Positions 1 to 7,781 of a stretch of DNA of 64,000 bases are shown here, one piece after another. The stretch comes from J054 sp965223095. GTDB taxonomy: Bacteria > Pseudomonadota > Gammaproteobacteria > Steroidobacterales > GCA-2729495. Location of the stretch: contig OZ244979.1 of NCBI GenBank assembly GCA_965223095.1, positions 372,001 to 436,000 on the forward strand, given 5' to 3'. The notes beneath the pieces were generated by a model. The model saw only the letters and a program-made list of their open reading frames with translations, was not told the DNA's origin and searched no databases. Both the position numbers and the translations under genes were made by a program. The stretch's first letter is position 1, and each line of letters opens with the position of its first letter.

Positions 1-828
1 GAAATCGTCACGCGCATCGCCTTCGATGAAGGCCAGGACGTTAAAAAAGGAGCGCTACTCGTTGAGCTGGATCATGTGGAAATCGCCGCCGACCTGGCCG
101 TGGCACAAGCCTCTTTAAAGAAGGTCCAGAGCCAGTTCGCCCGGCGAGAAAGCCTGGCCGCCACCCGCGTGATCTCAGAAGCCGAAATGGAGGAGCTGGC
201 GGCCGAGGTGGATATCGCCAAGGCGCAGGTTCGTGCGGCCGAAGCCCGGCTAAAAAACGCTTTTATCAAAGCGCCCTTCGCTGGCACCGTGGGTTTGCGT
301 AGAGTGAGCCTGGGCGATCTAGTGGGGCCGGATACGGTGATCACGACTTTGGATGACACCGCGACGATCAAACTCGAGTTCACGGTACCGGAAGCCTATC
401 TCGACGCCCTGCGAACGGGACTACCCATCGGTGCCACCACCTCCATCTACCCCGACCAGGTTTTCGCCGGCACTGTCACGCAGATTGACTCGCGAATCGA
501 CCCAGTCACCCGAGCCGTTCGAGTGGTTGCCGAATTGCCCAATCCGGACCGCATTATCAAACCGGGCATGTTCTTGACCGTGGATATTCGGCGTGATCGT
601 GATTCGGTAATCTTGATCCCCGAAGAAGCGCTAATGCCCCGTCAGGGCCGACAATTCGTTTATGTCGTCGAAGACGGCAAAGCCATCGAGCGCGAAGTCG
701 CCCTGGGCGTGCGCACGCCCGGACTCGCGGAGATCCGCGAGGGACTCGCTTCGGGTGCCATCGTCATCACCGAGGGTGCGCAGAAAGTGCGCCACGGCAT
801 GCCCGTGAACGTGATCTCCAATACCTAG
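1..828 (+). CDS. RND efflux membrane fusion protein (5' truncated)
   Basis: The reading frame is open from base 1, so the true start lies upstream; 275 residues remain. This is a periplasmic adaptor of the HlyD/AcrA/MexE type that links an inner-membrane RND pump to an outer-membrane channel. Visible parts are the end of the lipoyl-like half (FDEGQDVKKGALLVELD), a coiled-coil hairpin rich in A, K, E and R, the second lipoyl half (IKAPFAGTVGLRRVSLGD), then beta-barrel and membrane-proximal domains with the usual RDSVILIPEEAL strand. The pump gene follows 13 bp downstream, so the two are probably co-transcribed. A third gene for an outer-membrane factor is not seen downstream. The substrate cannot be told from sequence. 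Confidence 0.93.
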   Translation, partial: EIVTRIAFDEGQDVKKGALLVELDHVEIAADLAVAQASLKKVQSQFARRESLAATRVISEAEMEELAAEVDIAKAQVRAAEARLKNAFIKAPFAGTVGLRRVSLGDLVGPDTVITTLDDTATIKLEFTVPEAYLDALRTGLPIGATTSIYPDQVFAGTVTQIDSRIDPVTRAVRVVAELPNPDRIIKPGMFLTVDIRRDRDSVILIPEEALMPRQGRQFVYVVEDGKAIEREVALGVRTPGLAEIREGLASGAIVITEGAQKVRHGMPVNVISNT

Positions 829-841
829 CACGGGTCACGGC

Positions 842-3800
842 ATGATCCTATCCGAAATCTCCGTTCGCCGTCCGGTTTTCGCCGCGGTAATTAGTCTGGT
901 CCTGGTGATCGTGGGACTGTTGGCCCTGGACCGCCTCGCCGTGCGCGAATATCCCGACGTAGACCCGCCCATCGTGTCCGTGGGCACAGCGTATCGAGGC
1001 GCCTCCGCCAGCGTGGTTGAGCGGCGCATCACGCAGGTCATCGAAGACGAAATCGCCGGCATTGCCGGCGTGACCAAACTCACCTCCACCAGTCAGGACG
1101 AAAGATCTCAGATTACCGTGGAGTTTGATCTCAACCGGGATCCCGACGGCGCGGCCAATGATATTCGCGAACGCATATCGCGAATTCTCGGTCGCCTGCC
1201 CGAGGAATCTGATCCTCCGCAGATCACCAAGCAAGACGCCGGCATGGATTCCACCATGTACGTGGACATCTCCAGTCAAAGCCGCTCTGTCATGGAGCTC
1301 ACGGACTTTGCCGAACGCAACATCGTCGATCGACTGTCGACCATTCCCGGCGTGGCGACCATTCGCAATAGTGCCGCGCGTATACCTTCCATGCGCATAT
1401 GGCTAGATCGCGAAGCACTGGCAGCCCGCGGACTCACCGTGCAGGATGTCGAAGATACGCTCAGACGTGAGAATGTCGAGCTACCCGCTGGGCGTATCGA
1501 ATCCTCGTCACGCGAATTCACCCTGCGCACGAACACTGGTTTGAATACGCCGGAGGACTTCGCCAGCTTAGTACTCTTGCGCGAAGGCGACTATGTAGTT
1601 CGTCTGGGCGATGTGGCACAGGTCCTAATCGGCCCGGAGAGTGACCGCCGGCTGGCCCGCTCCGATGGGGTGCCGGGCACCAGTCTTGGCGTTGTGCCCC
1701 AATCCAAGGCAAACATTCTCGCCGTCAACAGTGCGGTGACCGCCGAACTTGAAGAGCTGCGTTCGGTATTACCCGATGATATTAAGATCGCGGTGAACAT
1801 TGATTTCTCGGTCTTTATCCGGGAATCCATGAAAGAGGTCTTAAAGGCGCTGGCGGCGGCCTTGGTGATGGTGCTCACGGTCATTTTTCTATTCCTGGGT
1901 TCACTCCGCGCTACGCTGATTCCGGCGTTAACGATACCCGTTGCCATCATCTCCACCTTCATCGTGATGGCGACGCTTGGTTATTCGGTGAATACCCTAA
2001 CACTGCTGGGCCTGGTCTTAGCCATCGGGCTGGTTGTGGATGATGCCATCGTGGTCTTGGAAAACATTGTAAGGCGAATCGAACAAGGTCAAGCCCCTCT
2101 GCTAGCAGCCATCGATGGCAGTCGCGAAATCGGTTTTGCCGTGGTAGCAACCACCGTGGTCCTCGTCTCTGTATTCATTCCGATCTCTTTCATGGAAGGG
2201 AAAGTTGGACGATTGTTCGGCGAATTCGGGATCTCCTTAGCTGCCGCCGTGGCATTTTCCAGCTTGATCGCCCTGACCTTGGTGCCCATGCTCTGTTCAA
2301 AATTGTTTGCGGGCGGCATGCAGCGCAGTGCAATGACAAAATTTGTGGATGGTGGTTTCGCTTGGATTACTCAGCGCTACCGCAACGGACTTGGTTTCGT
2401 GTTAAAGAGTCCGTGGCTTGCCCTCGTCGTGATTGCCATTGTTTCTGCCAGCAGTTTTGCCATGTTTCGCGCGCTACCTGATGAGTACGCACCCGTTGAG
2501 GATCGCGGCATGCTCATGGTTTGGATGCGGGGACCCGAAGGTGCCTCGCCAGAATACATGGACCGCCAGGTACGAAAGTTTGAGCGAATTGCCATCCCCT
2601 ATGTTGATGCGGGCTACGCGCGCCGCGTGGTTGTACGCTCCGGCATGGGTAACGGCGGCGGGGACGTCAACACGGGTTTTGCCTATATTCCATTAATGCC
2701 GTGGAAAGACCGCGACAAGAGCTCCACGGATATAGCCAACGAATTACGCGGCAAACTGACTGCTATTCCGGGCACCCTCACCATGGTCATGCTCCCACCG
2801 AGTCTGAACGTGCGCAGTTCAGGACAACCCTTGGTGGTCGTGTTGGGTGGCACAAGCTATGACGATCTCGCTGAATGGTCCGAGCGAATCATTGAACGAG
2901 CGCGTGAAAACGACAATCTGCTTGGCCTGCGCTCTGACTATTTTGAAAGAAAACCGAAAATTCAGGTGGCAGTGGACCGTGATCGCGCATCGGATCTGGG
3001 CGTGTCGCTATCTGTGGTCGGGCGCACTTTAGAAAGCATGCTCGGATCGCGCGTGGTAACCACCTTTCAAGATCGCGGTGAAGAATACAATGTGCTGCTG
3101 CAGGCTGAACCCGAGGATCGCGCAACCCCGTCAGACTTAGAAAATATATACGTGCGCTCAGAACGCACCGGTGAACTCATTCCGCTGGCTAGCCTGGTGC
3201 GTCTAACAGAAACCTCAGGCCCGGTAGAACTCAAACGCTTTGATCGACTGCGATCGATTAGCTTAACGTCTGCGCTAAAGCCCGGTTACTCACTGGGCGA
3301 AGCCCTGGACTATATGGAACGCATCATTGGTGAGGAGATTCCCGAGGGCGTTCGCATCAATTACGACGGCGAATCTAGAGACTTTCGCCAATCGGGCAAT
3401 TCCATATATTTCACCTTCGGTCTTGCCTTGCTGGTGTCTTTCTTGGTGCTGGCGGCGCAATTTGAAAGCTTTAGACACCCATTTATCATTATGTTGACGG
3501 TGCCCATGGCACTGTTCGGTGGTCTCATCGGTTTGCATCTGTTCAACTCCAGCATCAATGTATTTAGCCAAATCGGTGCCATTATGCTGATTGGTTTGGC
3601 CGCTAAGAACGGCATTCTTATCGTTGAATTCGCCAATCAACTACGCGATCGAGGCCAAGAATTTTACTCGGCCATTATTGAAGCGGCAGCGGTAAGATTA
3701 CGCCCGGTCATCATGACCAGTTTGTGCACGGCCGGCGGCGCCATACCCCTGATCACGGCCTTCGGCGCCGGCGCGGAATCACGGCGAACCATCGGTGCCG

Positions 3801-3940
3801 TCGTCTTCTTTGGGGTCAGCGTCTCGGTATTGCTAACGCTATTTTTGATTCCCGCCGTCTACGCCTTGCTAGCACGCGGCACCAAATCGCCCGAGCATGT
3901 CAGCCGAGATGTCGCGCGGCTGCGCGAAACAACGAGCTAG
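842..3940 (+). CDS. RND multidrug efflux transporter, AcrB/MexF (HAE1) family
   Basis: A proton-driven inner-membrane pump of 1032 residues, the normal length of the HAE1 family. The sequence shows the first membrane helix after ISVRRPVFA, a periplasmic porter domain, a cluster of helices around residues 335-480 with the proton-relay pair Asp400-Asp401 in GLVVDDAIVV, a second porter domain, and C-terminal helices with the family lysine in GLAAKNGILIVEFAN. It starts with ATG 13 bp after the adaptor gene and should form a tripartite system with it. The C-terminus is short after the last helix. Substrate range is unknown; drugs, dyes or lipids are all possible for this family. Confidence 0.95.
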   Translation: MILSEISVRRPVFAAVISLVLVIVGLLALDRLAVREYPDVDPPIVSVGTAYRGASASVVERRITQVIEDEIAGIAGVTKLTSTSQDERSQITVEFDLNRDPDGAANDIRERISRILGRLPEESDPPQITKQDAGMDSTMYVDISSQSRSVMELTDFAERNIVDRLSTIPGVATIRNSAARIPSMRIWLDREALAARGLTVQDVEDTLRRENVELPAGRIESSSREFTLRTNTGLNTPEDFASLVLLREGDYVVRLGDVAQVLIGPESDRRLARSDGVPGTSLGVVPQSKANILAVNSAVTAELEELRSVLPDDIKIAVNIDFSVFIRESMKEVLKALAAALVMVLTVIFLFLGSLRATLIPALTIPVAIISTFIVMATLGYSVNTLTLLGLVLAIGLVVDDAIVVLENIVRRIEQGQAPLLAAIDGSREIGFAVVATTVVLVSVFIPISFMEGKVGRLFGEFGISLAAAVAFSSLIALTLVPMLCSKLFAGGMQRSAMTKFVDGGFAWITQRYRNGLGFVLKSPWLALVVIAIVSASSFAMFRALPDEYAPVEDRGMLMVWMRGPEGASPEYMDRQVRKFERIAIPYVDAGYARRVVVRSGMGNGGGDVNTGFAYIPLMPWKDRDKSSTDIANELRGKLTAIPGTLTMVMLPPSLNVRSSGQPLVVVLGGTSYDDLAEWSERIIERARENDNLLGLRSDYFERKPKIQVAVDRDRASDLGVSLSVVGRTLESMLGSRVVTTFQDRGEEYNVLLQAEPEDRATPSDLENIYVRSERTGELIPLASLVRLTETSGPVELKRFDRLRSISLTSALKPGYSLGEALDYMERIIGEEIPEGVRINYDGESRDFRQSGNSIYFTFGLALLVSFLVLAAQFESFRHPFIIMLTVPMALFGGLIGLHLFNSSINVFSQIGAIMLIGLAAKNGILIVEFANQLRDRGQEFYSAIIEAAAVRLRPVIMTSLCTAGGAIPLITAFGAGAESRRTIGAVVFFGVSVSVLLTLFLIPAVYALLARGTKSPEHVSRDVARLRETTS

Positions 3941-4249
3941 AGATTTCCCGCCGAGCTGCGGCAGCGACTTACTTAGCGCCCGGTACTTCCGCCAGCAGGC
4001 ATAAGTCTTGATGCAAAGCATGCCGGGCTGCCCTAAATTTCGGATCCATAATTCCGTCGCTTGCAATACCTTTTGCAAGAAGAGTGCTAGCAGAGAACAT
4101 AAGCCGCTACATAAGGCCCGCTCACTATTTCGGCTGTTCCGAAAACAACGGAACAGCTAACTCATTGACTCTAGGGGGTTTAAGGACTAAAACATTCTAT
4201 ATGAACCGAAAACAAAAGAAGAGAACAAAACTCTTCCCATTAATCAGCT
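3941..4249. other. Intergenic region upstream of cassette array
   Basis: No supported gene is present. In particular no tyrosine recombinase (integron integrase) frame is visible on either strand. A hairpin with 8-bp arms (4133-4140 and 4150-4157, arms GCTGTTCC/GGAACAGC, 9-nt loop) lies about 190 bp after the pump gene but has no T-run, so it is not a clear terminator. A second hairpin with GAAGAG/CTCTTC arms lies near 4218-4236. AT content rises towards the cassette array. Confidence 0.5.
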
Positions 4250-4256
4250 GTTAGGT
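4155..4256 (+). repeat. Possible upstream attC/attI boundary, degenerate
   Basis: A perfect R'-type box GTTAGGT (4250-4256) sits just before the first cassette gene. A possible partner AGCTAAC (4155-4161) pairs with it over only five bases, and the interior is weakly palindromic. This may be a decayed attC or an attI-like junction. Only the R' box is well supported. Confidence 0.4.
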
Positions 4257-4271
4257 CTGCAGTTCAACATC

Positions 4272-4739
4272 GTGCGAATACTCAAGAAGATACTTACTTG
4301 GCTCGGAGCGATCTTCGTTCTACTGATCATCGCCTTCACACTGCTGAGTCTTGGTTCGGGTGACTTTAAAGACGCTCATTCCCAATTTATCGCCGAATTC
4401 ATGACTGATTTGTCGAGAAACTGGCAATCAAGCGATGTTCAATATCGACTGACAAATGAAGCTTTGGCGCAAATCACATCAGCGGAAGGTCGACGTGTGA
4501 TGCAGCAATTTAGTCACTATGGTGAGATCCAAGCGATCAATGATATAGAAATCGAAAACTACACGTCGGGAACGGGGGGTAAGTTCGGGACGTTTACTTT
4601 CAAAGCAACATTCGAAAATACCGACGCAGTTGTTCGAATCTCCATTATTGAAAAAGACGATAAGGTACAGGTCCAAGGGATTAATATTTCTCCCACGGAG
4701 GTCGGAATTGTCAATAATTCTGAAGATCTGCAGACCTAA
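4272..4739 (+). CDS. Cassette protein 1, membrane-anchored, unknown function
   Basis: A 155-residue protein starting at GTG, 15 bp after the R' box at 4250. No clear ribosome-binding site is visible. Residues 5-29 form one hydrophobic helix after a lysine-rich start (MRILKK), so it is probably an inner-membrane protein with a periplasmic domain of about 125 residues. The soluble part carries beta-strand-like stretches such as FGTFTFKATF. The TAA stop is inside the R'' box of the next attC site. I do not recognise the family. Low GC and the cassette setting point to horizontal acquisition. Confidence 0.75.
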   Translation: MRILKKILTWLGAIFVLLIIAFTLLSLGSGDFKDAHSQFIAEFMTDLSRNWQSSDVQYRLTNEALAQITSAEGRRVMQQFSHYGEIQAINDIEIENYTSGTGGKFGTFTFKATFENTDAVVRISIIEKDDKVQVQGINISPTEVGIVNNSEDLQT

Positions 4740-4832
4740 CCAGGCAATGAAACGGACCGTTCAAAGTGTCACGCCTTTTGCAAAGGCAAAAGCCGCGCCA
4801 CTTTGCACGGCCGTTTATTGCAGGCGTTATGC
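4734..4832 (+). repeat. attC recombination site (99 bp)
   Basis: R'' is ACCTAAC (4734-4740) and R' is GTTATGC (4826-4832). Between them the left half AAACGGACCGTTCAAAGTG and the right half CACTTTGCACGGCCGTTT are near-perfect inverted complements with an unpaired base on one side, the hallmark of a folded attC. CAGGCAATG and ATTGCAGGC form the next partly paired block. This is the clearest attC in the array. Confidence 0.85.
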
Positions 4833-4846
4833 GCCCAAGTGAGACT

Positions 4847-5380
4847 ATGCGACTAATTTTGGCATTTGTGGTTGTTCTGGCCGGCTCGGTCGCTAATGCG
4901 CAGGAGCCAGAGGAATTCGAAATACCCTGCGCTAATGCGGGCACCGAGGCTGTGACCGAAGTTCCTTCACTAGTTTCTGACCTGGCTGCGATTAAGTGCA
5001 CTGTCTACGGCCACCTTATTACTGGGGCAGATGGATTACTTTGGAACAATCCAGGTGCTTTCTCGCCCGTGATCATTCCGGCTCAGATGGTACAAACGGA
5101 GCCTAAAGTCGTAAGACACGAATACCACTTCACATCCGTTTCGGCTCGGATCCTTACCGAGAAGGAAGCTGCAGAGGCCTATGCGGGATTTCTAGAAGGT
5201 TTTGATGAGAGGTCTTCTGAACCTGGTCAGGTCATGGAGATTCAGGCTACCAATCAGCTCGATGTAACTCAGAAGGTATTTCTATTTGGGGTAGGACGTG
5301 ATTCTGTTTGGGGCTATACCTGCCAACCTACATGTAAACCAGACCGGCCGTTCATGGTATTGGGGCCGTTCGAGCAATGA
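4847..5380 (+). CDS. Cassette protein 2, secreted, unknown function
   Basis: A 177-residue protein. The ATG at 4847 is chosen because it begins a clean Sec signal peptide (MRLILAFVVVLAGSVANA, cleavage before QEPEE) and lies 14 bp after the attC R' box; the longer frame reading back to 4766 runs through the attC itself and is rejected. The mature part has four cysteines (IPCANAG, AIKCTVYG, YTCQPTC), so disulfides are likely in the periplasm. The family is not recognised. The next attC-like half site begins within 10 bp of the stop. Confidence 0.78.
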   Translation: MRLILAFVVVLAGSVANAQEPEEFEIPCANAGTEAVTEVPSLVSDLAAIKCTVYGHLITGADGLLWNNPGAFSPVIIPAQMVQTEPKVVRHEYHFTSVSARILTEKEAAEAYAGFLEGFDERSSEPGQVMEIQATNQLDVTQKVFLFGVGRDSVWGYTCQPTCKPDRPFMVLGPFEQ

Positions 5381-5387
5381 TTGGGGC

Positions 5388-5478
5388 GCATAACAAGTGT
5401 GGGCAACGGATGCTTTACTCGCCGGCGCCTTCGCTATGCTCACTTATCGACGGTTCATTTGAAGATACAAGGTGCCCC
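5388..5478 (+). repeat. Degenerate attC-like half site
   Basis: GCATAAC (5388-5394) followed by AAGTGTGGGCAACGG resembles the left half of the attC at 5893 (TAACCAGTGTGGGCAGT). No GTTRRRY box appears before the next start codon at 5479, so the right half is missing or too decayed to see. Cassettes 2 and 3 may now be a single unit. Confidence 0.5.
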
Positions 5479-5898
5479 ATGAACTATCGACTGTTACTCG
5501 TATGGCTGATCATTGTGATTCTAGCTGGCTGCTCACCAGAACCAAAACAGATGACCACTTTCCAAAAGCAAGAGGATCAGGATCGATTCTTGAAAGAGCT
5601 TGATGCTCAAAGTATTCCCTACAGCCTAAACGAGCATAGACAAATTTACTATCCAGTTTCGTATCGCGACGAAGTGGAGGCAGCGAGTGAAAAACTATTT
5701 GGCCCAACTAATCGCGAGAAAACTGGCGTAAAAGTAAGCGACGACATAGTCGAACCTCTCTCAGCTGCTCTATCTAAAGCCGAGATTCCATTCCAGCAAC
5801 ATAGTTCGGAGGTCGGCAATCTTTTTATTTGGAAAACGCAGGACAACGAAGCAGCAATGACAATCATAAACAAGATAATGAATGAAACAGGCACCTAA
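5479..5898 (+). CDS. Cassette protein 3, lipoprotein
   Basis: A 139-residue protein. The ATG at 5479 gives a typical lipoprotein signal: MNYRLLLVWLIIVILAGC, lipobox LAGC with the lipidated cysteine at residue 18. The open frame continues upstream to 5377 but that part is attC-like sequence. The mature domain is charged and soluble, with two short similar halves (QDRFLKELDAQSIPYSLNEH and ALSKAEIPFQQHSS). This could be a duplicated small alpha/beta fold, which is an inference. The TAA stop lies in the following R'' box. The family is not recognised. Confidence 0.8.
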   Translation: MNYRLLLVWLIIVILAGCSPEPKQMTTFQKQEDQDRFLKELDAQSIPYSLNEHRQIYYPVSYRDEVEAASEKLFGPTNREKTGVKVSDDIVEPLSAALSKAEIPFQQHSSEVGNLFIWKTQDNEAAMTIINKIMNETGT

Positions 5899-6006
5899 CC
5901 AGTGTGGGCAGTACGCTCCCGTTGGTCGCCGGACGTTTGACCCGCTGCGGTTTTTGCTACCGCAAAAATCCTCGCGTTTCAAACGCGCCTGCTGTGGGCG
6001 TTAGGT
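5893..6006 (+). repeat. attC recombination site (114 bp)
   Basis: R'' ACCTAAC (5893-5899) pairs with a perfect R' GTTAGGT (6000-6006). The interior folds: GGACGTTTGA against TTTCAAACGCGCC, and a distal hairpin GCGGTTTTTG/CGCAAAAA. GTGTGGGCAG and CTGCTGTGGGC form the outer L blocks. The stop codon of the preceding gene is embedded in R''. Confidence 0.82.
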
Positions 6007-6018
6007 CGCGTATTGAGT

Positions 6019-6471
6019 ATGGCCGCAGACAATGAAAGCACTGTCGCGTATCAATACGCTGGTTTCTGGCTACGATTTCTAGCCGCAATTGTCGACACTC
6101 TTATTCTATGGGTTCCAGGTTCGGCATTTAGATGGCTGATTGGCGATGTGATTAGTGGCCTTATGCTGGAAATCCTAGACTTCGCTCAACTAACCCTTAT
6201 ATGGGCACTCTACTACGGGGTAACAGAAAGCTCTGAGCGACAAGCCACATTCGGCAAACGACTGGTTGGCATTTACGTGATTGATGCTGACGGCCAGCGA
6301 TTGACGTTTGGGAAAGCGGCAATTCGTTTTCTGCTAGGCGTAGCGGCGGCACTGCCTCTCGGCATTGGTTTGTTTATGATCGGTTGGACCGAGCGGAAAC
6401 AAGGGTTGCACGATATGATCGCTCGCTGTCTGGTAGTTAGAAACTCTGAGGGCGATAGTGATGCCACCTAA
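6019..6471 (+). CDS. Cassette protein 4, RDD-family membrane protein
   Basis: A 150-residue integral membrane protein of the RDD family. The N-terminal motif YAGFWLRFLAAIVDTLIL contains the Arg...Asp pair that names the family, and the Asp of the second part lies in GIYVIDADGQRLTFGKAAIRF. Hydrophobic segments cover roughly residues 16-35, 42-70 and 105-125. ATG at 6019 is preferred over the TTG at 6013. It begins 12 bp after the attC R' box and its stop lies in the R'' box at 6466. Some RDD proteins have been linked to ion or solute transport, but the substrate here is unknown. Confidence 0.82.
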   Translation: MAADNESTVAYQYAGFWLRFLAAIVDTLILWVPGSAFRWLIGDVISGLMLEILDFAQLTLIWALYYGVTESSERQATFGKRLVGIYVIDADGQRLTFGKAAIRFLLGVAAALPLGIGLFMIGWTERKQGLHDMIARCLVVRNSEGDSDAT

Positions 6472-6514
6472 CAAGGCAGGGTAATGTGCTCCCTTCGGTC
6501 GCGGGGCGTTATGG
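6466..6514 (+). repeat. Short terminal attC-like site
   Basis: R'' ACCTAAC (6466-6472) contains the stop of cassette 4. GTTATGG (6508-6514) is one base off the other R' boxes. At 49 bp it is shorter than usual attC sites, and the interior (GCTCCCTTCGGTCGCGGG) resembles the left half of the attC at 5893. It is probably a truncated site marking the array end. Confidence 0.55.
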
Positions 6515-6548
6515 AGCCAGCCCAACCCCAGGAGCGGGGACTATCGGC

Positions 6549-6639
6549 AGGGACTATCGGGACATCCAAGATAACTCTGCCCGTATCAAACCGATTCGCC
6601 AAGAAATGCGCTAACCCATTATGACTGTCCAAATAGGCC
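6549..6639. repeat. REP-like inverted repeat pair
   Basis: GGACTATCGGGACATCCA (about 6550-6567) on the plus strand is mirrored by CATTATGACTGTCCAAATAGG (6617-6637) in reverse. Both resemble the GGACTATCCGGACACCCA repeat flanking the transposase at 9605-10543. The pair, about 90 bp apart with no gene between, could be a non-autonomous relative of that element. The rest of 6515-6776 holds no gene. Confidence 0.5.
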
Positions 6640-6776
6640 CGCCTAAGCCATGAGTATCGGTTGCGGTTAGTAGTATTGTATAGCTCTCAGTTTTTAAAAT
6701 AGATTCCCTATCGACGCTAAGCAGCCCACCCAGCACCTGCAGTTAAGAAAAACCAATAGACTAATGACCGGCACCA

Positions 6777-7575
6777 CTATTCTCCGCTCGACGCTGTCGA
6801 TGACCCACGGCGATGCAGGAATCCAATCAAACCCAAAGCCGAACCGAACAGCAGCAATGCCGGCGGCACCGGAACAACGGCTGGCGTGACGGTGAAAAAC
6901 GCACCGCCACTATAAGGCTCGCCGACATCCAGTCCGATTGTTGCAGAGGTATCTGGCGTCAGGTCAAAGCTCAGATGTAATCCGATCGCCGAAAGAATAT
7001 CTACAGATCCAAGCGCCAGTAGTCGTAAGACTGAGGACAGAATCCTGACAACTAGGATCGGTAAGCAAATCATCGCATACGCTAAATGCCACGCCCGGAG
7101 AAATTTCGTCGATCGACAAAACCGCTGTCAACGGGTCATCGATAAATGCAGTCGCATTGATGTTCAGCATACCGCCACCGATCACGCTGGTGACAACACC
7201 GGTGCCCAAGGTTAATTCAGCTGCGGGAATACTCGCCACCATCGGGAACAATATAGTCGCATCCACCGATAAAGTGTTTGTCAGCGAAGTATTATAGAAA
7301 TCGATAGAACCAGCCGTGAATGCACTGGTGTCAGCGCTAATCTCAAACGAACTGACGAACAGATCGCCGACACTGTCGCCGAAGCCAAAACAGGTTTCCG
7401 GCGTGCCGCCGTCACAGACCTGGAACGTATCGAGCGACTCTGCCGGCGCACCGTCAACCGCGATGGATAACACCGGATTCGCAGATACCGGTGTCCAAGA
7501 AAGTAAAGCGAAGCAACCAAGCACCACGAAATGGAAGCGCGGATTCCACCGGGTGCGAGATCCGAATTGCGTCAT
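6777..7575 (-). pseudogene. PEP-CTERM-like surface protein gene, one frameshift
   Basis: Two minus-strand frames make one protein if a single base is removed near 7007-7017; the repaired product is 265 residues. The first part has a good ribosome-binding site (AGGGGA), an N-terminal signal (HFVVLGCFALLSWTPVSANP) and an exported beta-rich domain with cysteines (QVCDGGTPETCFGFGDSVGD). The second part ends with a sorting signal: VPVPPALLLFGSALG, a hydrophobic helix, then basic FLHRR. This matches the exosortase-type PEP-CTERM layout, although VPPA replaces the classic VPxPA/PEP wording. Such proteins are exported and anchored or released at the envelope. The frameshift may be a sequencing error or true decay. 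Confidence 0.72.
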
Positions 7576-7781
7576 CGGATTCCCCTAGCCTGATTTGGTT
7601 TTTGAATTTTGTTGCGCTAGCCTACTTCAGCTAAATTGATCCTACAAGTAACAGCTAGAATAGAATCTGGATCGGCGTCGCGTTAAACTGAATTTCAGCA
7701 ACCAACGTAATTGCAAAAAAGTTCCGTTGCGTGTTTGTTGCTGCGCCTCAGCGCAAGAGAATTTTACATAAGGGGGAAGGT

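Larger units (their letters stand above)
4250..6514 (+). mobile_element. Integron gene-cassette array without integrase (CALIN)
   Basis: Four short plus-strand genes are separated by attC-like recombination sites. Three stop codons fall inside an R'' box (ACCTAAC at 4734, 5893 and 6466), the usual arrangement in integron cassettes. Matching R' boxes are GTTAGGT at 4250-4256 and 6000-6006, GTTATGC at 4826-4832 and a weaker GTTATGG at 6508-6514. All genes point the same way. The region is AT-richer than the flanking chromosome and the encoded proteins look unrelated to each other. No intI gene is found in the window, so the array matches what is called a CALIN. The integrase may lie elsewhere on the chromosome or be lost. 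Confidence 0.78.

Noticed and set aside
4133..4157. Terminator after the RND pump gene
   Set aside because: The hairpin is good but no T-run follows on either strand and it is about 190 bp from the stop.
3941..4249. Integron integrase (intI) or remnant upstream of the first cassette
   Set aside because: No frame on either strand shows tyrosine-recombinase motifs; only short non-coding-like frames occur.
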